Of a DNA stretch of 64,000 nt, positions 13,901 through 25,900 are shown piece by piece. The notes under the pieces are model-generated. The model made no database searches, was not told where the DNA came from, and saw nothing but the letters and a program-made list of their open reading frames with translations. The DNA comes from Pyxicephalus adspersus (lineage: Eukaryota; Chordata; Amphibia; Anura; Pyxicephalidae). Within the stretch, counting starts at the first letter, position 1. Each line of letters begins with the position of its first letter. The stretch spans positions 32,981,579-33,045,578 of the forward strand of contig NC_092859.1 in assembly GCF_032062135.1 (NCBI RefSeq). The letters are read 5' to 3'. The translations under genes and the position numbers were made by a program.

Positions 13901-16900
13901 AACCAGAGTTACATATAATAGTTTGTGACAGGTAAAAATACAAATCAAATATATTACAAATATTTAGGCAACATTTAAAGCAAACACCAGGCTTAGTTTA
14001 TCATGTGTGGGTAACCAAAGACAAAAGTATAGGTAATATAGTAAATACCTCTATTCATCTCGAATGTGAAATTCCATTGGATTTGCAAATAACCGTCATA
14101 AGCCTACCTCTTACCATGAGAGTCTACATATCCGTCCCCATCAGACCTATTTAACACAAGAAAGGGAGAGAAAAGAAGGGGAGATTGTAGGCCAGAGGTT
14201 TAATCACCATAAGGAAACAAAGACAGACTGCTTTACACTCATGTTACCAGCCGAGACCATATAGAGACAGCGATACCCATCAATTATGTGAAGAATAATA
14301 TTGATCCCAATCTGACCATATCGCCTCATGTTTGTCTAGTCAATCATTTATTCTGGCTGTCAGCAGTTACAGTACATTACTTTGATGTCTTGTATACGTC
14401 AAAGTCTGTTGGAGGGGACGTGGCCTTCCAACGCAAGGTAATAAGACATCTAGCAGCCGTCAGCACATGTGCCATTAACTGAGCTTGTAATTTAGGTAAG
14501 CCTTTAATAGGGAGTCCCAAAACATGTGTGAAAGGGGTCTCTATGCATCGGGACAGAAAACAAACTAGTGAGGAGAGCATCCACCTTTTCCCAGAATGGA
14601 ACAATATCCTGACAGGTCCACAAAAGGTGGAACAACGACCCACCCCCTCCCCACACCTCGAGCAAAAACTATTTGCTGTTGGGTAAATGGCCTTCAGGCG
14701 TTCTGGTGTGAAAGTACCAGTGCATAATCACTTTATAAATATTCTCCCAATAGATGGTACACCAAGAGCTCTTTGGGGCATCCCATATTATTTGACAAAT
14801 CTTCTGAGGGATCAGTCTGCCCGGCACTTTCTCCCATTTCCGCATATAGGGATGGATGACCTCATTCCCTTCGCCTATCCCTGCTAGTATCCAATATATG
14901 CCAGAAATTAAGCCCCGTCTACCTGGCCCGCTTGCACAAATCATTTTGTTTTTAATTAAAGCAGTATTAGCATTTAAATTGATTTATTGAGTTGGTATAA
15001 GCATCTTGAAATTCCTGTAAAGAGCCTATCAACTTGTGTGCTGAAGATATGAGAAGTTTGCCAATAGGAGGAAAGAGCAGAGAAAACAGCTCATCACTTT
15101 GCTGTCTCTCCTTTACTGTCAATTCACAGTCTGAGGGCAGGTCCATGACAGCCTATGGTCAGAGGAGGTAGGTTAAAAAATGCTGACTGTCGGTGACAAC
15201 CAAAAGACTTAGGACATCTTCATCGTCAACATCTTGAAGGTAAGTATTGCAGCAAGAGCCTTTTAGTTTGTTTTATTTTTTAAGGATTTATTCTTTATTT
15301 ATTTTTTTACTTGATTTTTTTTACTTCAGTTTTACTTGAGTGCATTGCTAACCAAGAATAGGAAAGAGCATTACCAACCTGCCAATTTTTTATTGCCACC
15401 TACTTCTCACTTGTCTTTTTCACACCTGGCACACATCCAATTAAGTCATGTGCACAGTTGTGGTTGCCATTTTAAGGCAGGAATCACTGATGGAAGGATA
15501 TTGTTATTGATTAATATTTTAATAATAATGTATTCACAATGATGCTTCTGCATAAGTAAACAGTTTTAATGAGATTTGTTTTTGAATATGAAATATTAAA
15601 GAAGTGTATTTTACAATGTGTTAATGGTTCTACTAAGTAGCAGAAAGCATTTTGCACTTTAAAACCACTAAAGACATAAAGAAGGGAAATGCTGTTATTT
15701 CCCAAAGCACTAAAAGAACTCCAGCTTTTTCCTGGAATAAGAACATCAAATTGGATGATGGTGGAATCAATTTCCTCTTTCTTAGGTGTATAGGTTAAAT
15801 GGATAAATATGTTTAAAATGTATGTTTAACTTTTTGGAGAGACTGGAGAAAAACATTTGCAGGGTATTTTGTTTTTGTATGTGTGTTACTGGAAAGATTT
15901 ATGTTCAATTCTTGTTCTGAAGATGCAACAGGACATGAAAGAAAATCTCCCCAAAGTGAGAACAACTCCAATTCTGGTGTGACCAACAGTCAGGGGCAAC
16001 AGCCCTGCAGATCTCATACAGCAGAGGTCCCCAAAACCTGGTCCAGCCAGAGCCGAGGAATGACTTCTCCCAGGGACAATGCAGGCTCAAGGCGGTGGGC
16101 AGGTTGTGTCTCAGGACACAAGCGAGTGGGTGGGTTTTGGAATCATGATGTCACTTTTTGGGGGTAGTTTCTTCCCCTTTGAGCGACCCATGGCTTCCCA
16201 CGCATGCGCAGTCTGGAGTGCGTGCATTTAGTGGTCCACGACCAGAAAGAGGTTGAGGACCACTGTCATACAGCACATATACAACTATAGGGTTCAGAAC
16301 AGCCTAGGCACCCTCGATAAGAGTCCACAGAGTCTATGAAAATATTTGAGTTTTTCGGAGTATTGTGAAATATGTTAAAAGGGGGTAATGAAGCCAAAAA
16401 CTTTGTTGTGTAGTTTTTGAAGTTTTACTTTGTGTCACAAAAAAAAGAGAGAGAGGTTATCCTTCATGTAAAAAGACATTTTGCAGCTGTTCTTATCCAT
16501 GTGTACAGACAGTGCACCTGAATATTGTATGTGTAAAGGATGACTCAGGGGTTTCAGTATTATCACAACCTAACCTTCAGCTTAATTACACTCCAGCCGC
16601 TTGACAAGCACCTGGATCCTCACTTTTGTTTGTGCTCCATTAGGGTGACAACACCAATCAGCAGATAGGAGAACAAACACGGAAAGATAGGATGATGGTT
16701 GACCAGTATTCTGCATATTGTGTCTCTCACTGGGGACAAGCGGCTTAAAAAAATAAATGAATAAATGGCGCATTTTGGAAAATATGGTATCATGTTCCCA
16801 AAGTGTGTTTGTATTTTCCTTCTCCTAATCCATAGCGTTGTTGACTTCCTCTTTGTGTGGCTGGATTGCAAGCATTGAGGTTCTATTTTTACTTCATCGC

Positions 16901-19900
16901 TGACAATTGGATGTGAACAAATGTTCCAAAATGCAAGCCAAGGCTAAAAAAAACAACCAAAAACCCTTCAGTACATCTGACTTATTTAAAGCTAAACATC
17001 AGGTAGATAAAAAAAAGCCACATGCGACTGACGTTTTGAATTTATATATAAATATCTCACTAAATTTATTTTCCCCGTTATATCCTGAGAAAGGAGAGAA
17101 CAGACAAGAGGGAGGCCTGCGGAGCATCCTGGAACTTGTAGTTCTGTAGGCTCACAAGGGCTTGCAATGGCACATGCTTCTGCTTCACATGTTTAAGCAT
17201 ATTTAGAAGGTTGGAATTTAGCAATGCTTTTACCTCTCTTCTTACTTTTGCCTCTTCAGTCCTTCTTAGTCTGGTCTGAGGTTTCTATGCCCAGTGAGGG
17301 GATAAAAAAAAGTCTCTATTCCATGCTTCATGTTAATTAAGATAATTCTGAATCTAAAAACAGACAAGAAATCAGAAAATAAAAACTACTAAACAGCACT
17401 GAAACAATAAATATAATAGAAATAATGTAGTACCATGTAGTACATGTCCTTTTTACTAAATAAAAAGAGACATTTTTTTTTTAATAAAAATATGATATGT
17501 CAAAGGCATTCAGGCATTTAACTAGATCTTTTTTTCACTAATGAGCATCAATCATGTTTTAGGGTTTCAAATATGTGACCCGGGAAAACGAGTGTTGTGG
17601 GACATGTAAGCGGGCAGTATGTGAACAAGAGATGCCCCATTTCGAAGGACATAAAGGAGATTTTGATGAATCGGATTCCACAAGTCGCTGGTATAGTGTA
17701 AGTACGGTATATATTTTTTGGTTTTAAAGAGGCAAAACTTTTGATGCTGTCCCTAAAGGCAGGTTGAAGGCAAAAGACTAACCCCCAACAATGTCTATAG
17801 GCTGCCATTGATTTTCCTACTAATGACTTACAATGCCTTTTTAATTGATTTAAAACATTAAAGTTTTAATGAACAACATAGTAAAAACGTCACAAATCAA
17901 TGAGGCAGCATTGCCTTAGATCTCATGCTGCAGCTATGGGGCCTTAATTACCAGTGTGTCTACACACACACATACCAAGAAGTTGCATTGCTTTATTTCA
18001 GAAGAGGCAATTACCAATTTTAAATGTTTCTTTTACCATAGGGAATCTTGACTTTACTTACCATTGCACCCAGGTCTGCTTTACAGGCATACTTTAATGT
18101 AGGTGGGGTAGGTAGGAATGAAGCACAGATCCAAGAAAAGGAACCATATAAAATATTTTTAAATAAATTAACATGGTTTGTTTTGTCTCCTAACAGTATT
18201 GTTCCAGTACTAGGGCCCTGTTTTAACATTTTAATGATTGAAAGGCATGGGATTTTACAATGTTTTTTCATTGAGCTCTTATGTGTCTATTTATAAAGCA
18301 GTGAATCTGACATTTCCTGAAACATTCTCTGGTGGAGAATCAGTTACTGCCATTGAAACACATTGACTTGCAAAAATCTTTACCAGGGAACAATACAGGG
18401 TCACTGTCAGGTGACTGTACAATGTCAGGTTCACTGCTTTTTAAGTAGACCTCATATTGCCACAATATGTTGTTACATCATGAATTTTACAGATATAGGA
18501 CTTTTACACTATGGTCTGATTACCTATTGGGTATAACACTTCTACTTATGCTAACAGAAACTAGGAGTGTCCCACCAGTGCTCCAGAATATTTTGACAAT
18601 AACATGCATTTGTTAAAACATATGATACCCTTCCATATCCAAATGTAAAACATAATTAGGAAATGTAAGTGTTACCCAAGCCTTTCCTATTTTTAGCCAT
18701 AGCACACTTACATTAGTCATATCAGTGATATGTAACAAGAACACAGACATTTCATTGTGGTATGTTGAAAAAATGATGAAGGTAAGTCTTTTAACTCAAG
18801 CATATGAATTTAGGTCTTATTACAAGTAAGTATGTATGCCAAAACCACACGGGCCATTAAAATTACAATTGTTAATATTATCATAAAATGGGCACAGATT
18901 GAGAAGCTTAGTGTAATAAGAATTTTACAAATGCATCACTAGATTACGGAGAATTTTAAACCAAAGGATGTAGAATAAGCTATACTTATCTTTGTCATCT
19001 GTTGTCTATGACAAAGATTATCTTCAGTAATATTCATAAAATCAAACAAATATCACCAGAAGAGAAGAAACAGACAGGCTGGAGAAGAAACAGACCCCTT
19101 ACATTGTGGTCATTGCAAAAGTAACCTCCTATATTTGTGGTGAGTGTTATCATGAGATCAGTTTACCATTACTTATCCTCATGTACCCCCTTTCAACCTC
19201 TAAGAAGCTGTGTTTTACAAGCTGAGCAAGGTAGCATTCATGTAAATTTCACCTCTGAGTTTGTAATTTTGGTTTGCTGTAGGTTGGTGCACAATGGACG
19301 TCGCCTTCTGATCCATGCATCATTAATGAATGCACCCAAGTGAATGGAGAAGTTTTTACTCTTCAGAAGAATGTGTCCTGCACTGACATAGAGACCAAGA
19401 ACTGTCCCACTGGTTATGAACTGAAGTGTGTTCATGGAGCAGAATGCTGTCCCACCTGTAGTTGTGGTGAGATACTGTTTCTTTCATGTCTGTGATGTTG
19501 ACAGCAGGAACACAAGAAAAAATTGCTGTCCGGCTTTTACTATTTTGTTTTCAAATGATACAGAAATAAAAGGACAAATGTTGTTATAAACATGTTGGGA
19601 AGCTGTAAGCAAATGTGCAAACAATTGAATAATGTTCTGTGCAACCATGGATCTCATTCTGACTACATGTAAATATTTGCCCCTGTTTCTGCTTCTGTCT
19701 GAGAGAAGGACATATTCTAAAGTTCATTGACTGGTCTATGGATGTTAACAGAACTGTAACTTGCAGAATCAAGATAGGTTGTTTAATTTAGCACCCAGTT
19801 ATCAAAAAGCAGGGCAAGTTGCATCCCTGTACTACAATGATCTGTGACATCAGGCTTGGACTACCTCTGAAAGGAAGTTGAGGTACAAGCCAGAGGTTGA

Positions 19901-22900
19901 AATAAAATATATTACCTGTTAATGATGACATTATCAAGGCAAGAGTCTCATATCTGTACTATTATTGAATTGTTGGTCATATACATGTAAATGGTTATAG
20001 AGAACCTTGTCTTGGAACTGCTTTACTATTCTTCATTTTGCTGAGTAAAACTTTTTAATATAATAAATCTCTAACTTGCAGATCCTATCCCTGGCTGTCT
20101 TCTCAATGGAACAATTGTTGGGGTAAGAAAAGATGTATTTATTTAAAAAAGTTTAACTAAACAAAGATTCACCTGATGTGTAGATTTGAGAAAGTGTCAT
20201 TCATTGGGTCTGATTTATTAGAATTCTCCAAGACTGGAGAAGATAGACTTTAATGGGAGAACCTGGGTGATCCAGCAGAATTAAAATAAACTGTTTCTTA
20301 CATTTTATAGCAGGTACCTTTAAGTGTCCCCACAATCCTCTAATTATCTTCTAGAAAGTTCTAGAAGACCTAAAACCCAGGGCACCAATATGCACCAGGT
20401 GCTTAGCTCCATCCTTAGCTCTAGTATACAAATACTGACTTCTGTCCGGTACTTAGCTCCACCCTCTGCATTGTTTTAAAATTAATCAGAGAAACTACCC
20501 ATCAGTTTGATAGTTCAAAAACCCAGTTCAGGAGGTAGAAGTAGACAAGGTCAAGATGAAGTCAGTACGGTATTTACATATTAGATTGCCCCAGGTTTCC
20601 AGGCTCACATGGCATTTTGAAAGTACCAAAAACAATGTATATATAACATTGGATTTCTTATTTTACCATTTAAGAAGACTACAGGTTTGCTTAGAAGGAA
20701 CATCAATTGACAATGAACAGAAGAAGCACCTGTTGCATCATGGGAGCTTTTTCTGGAAAAGATAGGTGTAACACATCATGGAGGAGAAGTGGTTACACAC
20801 AGTAGCCATGATGAAGATATCTGCATGAGTACAGAGCACATAGAAAAATGACAACACCTGGAGAATAAATTGTTTTTCACACGGCTTCTAAGGTGTTGTC
20901 TACATAGGCAGTTTACGGGAATTCCTTACATGCTAAAAAAACAAAACAAAACAGATCATGCAACTGCTTGGCCGAGGTGTTTGGAAATTAATTTTTTCAA
21001 CTAAAAATAAGATGCAGCACTTAATAACACAGATCAAGGGAGTAATTAAGATTGGCAGCAGATGTTTGGTTGCTAGGGAAGTCTCATTCCCCAGAGAGAG
21101 GCCTTCTCAGGTGGCGATAACTGTACCAATGATTATGTAGAATAACCTGTGTGCTGTACCCATCGTCCTGTGAGCATTTGTCTAGTATTAGTATGGGAGA
21201 ATGTAAAAAAAAGTTTTAAATTATGGGAAATGTGTATATGTGGGTGAAATATGAATTACGTATACTCAGTACATCTTTGCAGTAAATGCATTTTTCCATA
21301 TTTTGCTCCTTTAAAAACTCAGAAAAATAAAGAAAAAATACCTGATGATCCTGCTGGAAATACAATGCACTCCTAACTGTATGAAATAGACAAATCTGTC
21401 TGTGCATCTGCTGGACTGCAGGATACCTCCCCATCTCCTCATTTCTATACTTCCCCCTTGTTTTACATTCTTTTATCTTCCTGTGCTGTGACCCTGAGAT
21501 AAAAAGTCAATTAAAACTTCAAATACCTACTTTCTCCTCCCCTATAAGTAAAATGATCATTTCTTTATTGAAATTAGGTAGAACCCCTAAGGGAATAAAC
21601 TAGAATCCTGCATATTCTAAATGAACCATGTATGTATGGTCGATCCAGAGGAAGGCAAAAATACCTCATGGCTCAATTTACTCCAACAGGAGAAAAAAAT
21701 AATTTTTGATCTCATGAGGCAATCGGATGTTCCCTGGATCAAAAGTCTGTGGTGTGATTCCTTTTAAACTTTAATACTCAGTTATATTTTGTACTTCTAG
21801 AAAGGAATCCAGCTTTTTCTTAAGACAATCGATAGAAAAATAATTTCTGACATTATCAACAGGTACTTATCTAACAGATAACAACATTTTTTCAGTGGTA
21901 TATTTGACAAAACAAAACATCTTGTAATAAACAATACAAGTTTATTGTTATGGTTTACGTACACGTTACCCCTGGGATAATGTTACATACACACAGGAAG
22001 TGGTTAGTGTTGCGTGTATTAGGAGCAGTTAAGGCATTGTTAGGCTCTGCAACGCTGTAATGAGCAGAAATGCCATCATGCCATCAAATTTCTGCATCAA
22101 AGGTGATCTAATTTACATACTCCAGTAATAACATTAAAAATACTATATTTTCTATTTAACAAAAATACAACTTCCTATTAAATACATTCATTTTTAAGTT
22201 TGTTAAATTTGTTTTCATCTATAAATGTAATGAAGCATGCAATGTGTCCTTACACACTGGTGATAAATTATATTCAACACTTTTTCTGAAAATGTGTGTG
22301 CCATCCTTGCCTCAACATTTTGTATTTTATTTTCCAGCCTGGGAAGACATTATTGATAGACGAATGCTCCTTTTGTGAATGTAGAATTTCCAGAGGACCG
22401 ATTCCAAGTTATAAACTGTCCTGCCAACGGACCACATGTGATCCCTGTCCACCGGTAAGGAATATGTAATATAAAATTAATGACATAATGCTTACTCATC
22501 ATTCTGTGAAGTGGATTAAATAGGATTACCCTGTTTCCCACAGCCATCACTCAGGAATGGATTTTCAGAATCTGGTATTTTTCAGCCTTCAATGAGAGAG
22601 GTTCACTTGAGGAAACACAGAGAGTCTGTATGCTAAATGTACTGGTAAAGCATGAAGGTTGACACTGATGGCTCTTGTTTGAAAAAGAACCCAAAAATTA
22701 TTTTATGAGCTGTCATGGGGATCTGTTGACTGCAGTACTTTTTAAGACACTGACCTGGAACAAGCAGAGTAGAATTTAAGACTTCATTCCAATTCTCTTG
22801 ATCTGCATAGTTGTTCTTGGTCAGGGTCTGAAAGTATGAAAGCCAAAGACAACCAGACAACTAGCATAAAGGTGTGATTTGATCCCTTTGCCCAGTACTT

Positions 22901-25900
22901 TGTATCAGCACCCTAGTTCCTTAATTTGTCTTCTACACAGACATGTTCCACTTCTGCTCTGGTACCAATAATGGGAAGTCATAAATGCTGAATAGGACAC
23001 CATTCATTTAGTGCATGATGACGCAGCACCAATAAGTATCGCTATGACATCTAAACTCCACAATATTATCTCTGAATTGAAGTAAGATGCATTATTCAGA
23101 ACCAGAGATTGGAAGAGGTAAGTATTGCTTCAAAACTGATGTTTTTTTGATGAGGGGCATGAATTAAAAACAAACAAAAAAATGCAATATCACCTAAATG
23201 TGCTGTCAGTGGTAGGCGTTGGAACAAATATGTTGGAGTGAAAGTCTCTCATCCTATAATTAACATTTATAGAATATTTACTCAGAAAAATCACTCTCAT
23301 TAAAACCTTGCTATTTTTTTTTCCAGAATACTGTCTTGCAAAAGGTTAAAGGTGCCTGTTGTGGCAAATGTTTATTGATGTCCTGCACTGTCACGCTGAA
23401 GAATGGAAATCCAGTTAATATAGAGGTAATTCAGTATCCCATATTGTCACTTTGATTAGGAAAAAAGTGGTCATATTTTATACATCAACAGATATAAAGA
23501 CCTTCCATTGCTCTCCCTGAATCACATCGTTCTCAAATTTGTATGCCTGAAAGGGCAGCCACATCAGCACTCTTCTTTCCAAAGACAATGACTGTCAATA
23601 TGTCAGCTTTATTATTTGCTGGTGTCCAGATGAGAATGCCCATACAAAAGAAAAGCCACAAATTTTTTTAGGACTGTGCAAGGGAATATATAGCTTTATC
23701 TAAGGGACATTACACGTAATCATACTGGGGCAAGCATGGATGGGTCAGCTGTTACTAACACATCCCCAACACCACTATGAGTGCTCTCACCACATCATTA
23801 TTTAAAATAAATGCTACATCCATGCTACAAACCCCTTCCCACAATTCAGTACTTTATCCTAGTACCAACATTGAACTATAGATATATAAAAAACAATGAC
23901 TAATTATATATATAACAATGACTAAACTGGAAGAAATCTTAGCTGGAGCTTATGGTCTTGGCTCTGGTCCATCTTAAAGGTGAACCTCAGTTATTCCCTT
24001 AAGTACCTTCTGACATTCCTCTGGTGATCCCTTTGATACATTTTTAAAGTAATTTTCCTGCCCTTGACCTTCATAATCCCTTTTCTTAGTCCAATGACAT
24101 CATTACAAAGGTTGAAAGATCTATTCTTGGGGGCCAGGAGAAGATGACCAAAGTAAACCTAATACTTGCTCCATATCCCTCTCTCCTTATGCATAATCAG
24201 TCATCCAAACAGCATTTTTTACTAACCTTTGTTATTATCCTTTACTGCTGACAGAACAGTTAATCACAAACCCCAGCTCCTTGTATTGTATTTGTGCTTG
24301 AACAGGCACATCATTAGCAAAGGAGGTACAATCCTGTAGTACCATGGCTCACTGCCTTGCTTTGGGACTTCACTGAGTGGAGGTTTAGCAGAAGTCAGCG
24401 TGAAATAAACACCATGATAGTAAAACAGTAAACTTCAACAAGGTCAGGGGATTTTCAGCCTAATGTCCTGCTACTCACCTATGACATTAGCATATGTATG
24501 CATGCAGAGCACCCTAGGAAATGCTCACACATTAAGCTGAGACTAATGATTGACAGGAGAGAAAGCAGATAGTTGAAAGTGGAAGGCCAGTCCAGCACAT
24601 ATGGGGAGGAGTGCACTGCATGATCCCTGTAGTCCACCATACAGAAAATTAAATGGGTTTAAGATAGTTTGTGCAGGGAAATGTGACTAATAACTTTCAG
24701 CTCAGAAGATGATTGTCTACAAGTAAACAAAAAAAAAAAAAAATGAAAGTGCAGAAGTTCAGTTACTGGTAAGTAGTTTTTTTTAACATAGTACGCCCAA
24801 ATTTCTGACACATGGTTCCTAAAACACTATTGATCTTTTAAAGACAGAGCACCACACAGTCTGTGTTCTTTCAGACTCTGTTTATGATTAAAATCACGGA
24901 CTAAGCAATACAAACTAGGGAGGAGTCTGTGCTCTAACTCACTTGTGAGTACGGTATATTGTGTGTATAAGTATCCACTTGAACTATTGTACTCTGTAAA
25001 TGAAAGACCTCAGAGGTGCTAAGAAGATACAGATAAACACATGAAGAGATGCTCACCTTTGATCGATATCACAATACTGAAGAATAATACATTTTTTAAT
25101 AGTCATCCAATTACAAACACCATAAAAAAGGCTTATTCTTTAAAACTGTTACTTGTGATTTAAATTTACATCCAGCCTATACTTGACTAACAATTTTATG
25201 AAATAAGTTGTTTGCACTCTTTATTGACATACATAGGAGATGAGGGGATGCCATGAAAGATTATCACAACTGTATGACTGTTTTGTTTATTTAAACTTTT
25301 AAGCCTGGCAAATCCATAAGGGATGGCTGTAAAACATACAACTGCAAAGCCAATGAACAAGGGGAGTTGACTCTGGAAACTGTGGTGACAACATGCCCGC
25401 CATTTGATCGTCAGAAATGTTTGGCAGATGGGGTAAGTGAAATGTACATTTATTGCCAGGTTAACTATAGTGAATTCACCTTCTGAAGGCAAAATGGAAA
25501 TGTTAAGATTGTGCTTGTTTACTGAAATACCTATACTGTATCTAATATTTTTTTCAAATGCATTTTTTTAGGGTAAGATTATACAACTTGGAGACTCTTG
25601 CTGTGAAACATGTAAGTATATATATATATATATCATCCCCATAATTCAAAGAATGGTATTTATTAGGTACAGGAATACATTTTAAATGGGCTTATACGAA
25701 CCTTCCAAAACTTTAACATGTATTTGTAGACTTGATTGTGGTAATTTTTTTTTGTTTATGTGGTATCCTAGGTGAGGAACCAGAATGTAAGCAGGTTACT
25801 GGGGTTCTGAAGTATATCCGAGTCGATGACTGTATGACGGAAAGGCAGCTCAATATACACTACTGTGAGGTAAGATACAAATCAGATGCTTATACAATTG

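Larger units (their letters stand above)
10067..17562 (+). other. VWF intron of 7.5 kb, rich in repeats
   Basis: Contains a CR1-like LINE remnant (10393-10960), a hairpin repeat (12.5-12.82 kb), an L1/Tx1-like ORF2 fragment (14040-14944) and a hAT element (16022-16265), listed separately. No exon is expected, since the flanking exons join in phase. Confidence 0.75.
17698..25303 (+). other. VWF introns between C4 and C6 exons
   Basis: Introns at 17698-19282, 19467-20081, 20123-22337, 22455-23326 and 23426-25303. Besides the repeats listed separately at 20205-20290 and 21601-21870 and a poly(A) run at 24729-24743, I see only AT-rich intron sequence. Confidence 0.7.

Noticed and set aside
15883..16167. 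94-codon frame
   Set aside because: About half of it is the hAT element. No domain is visible.
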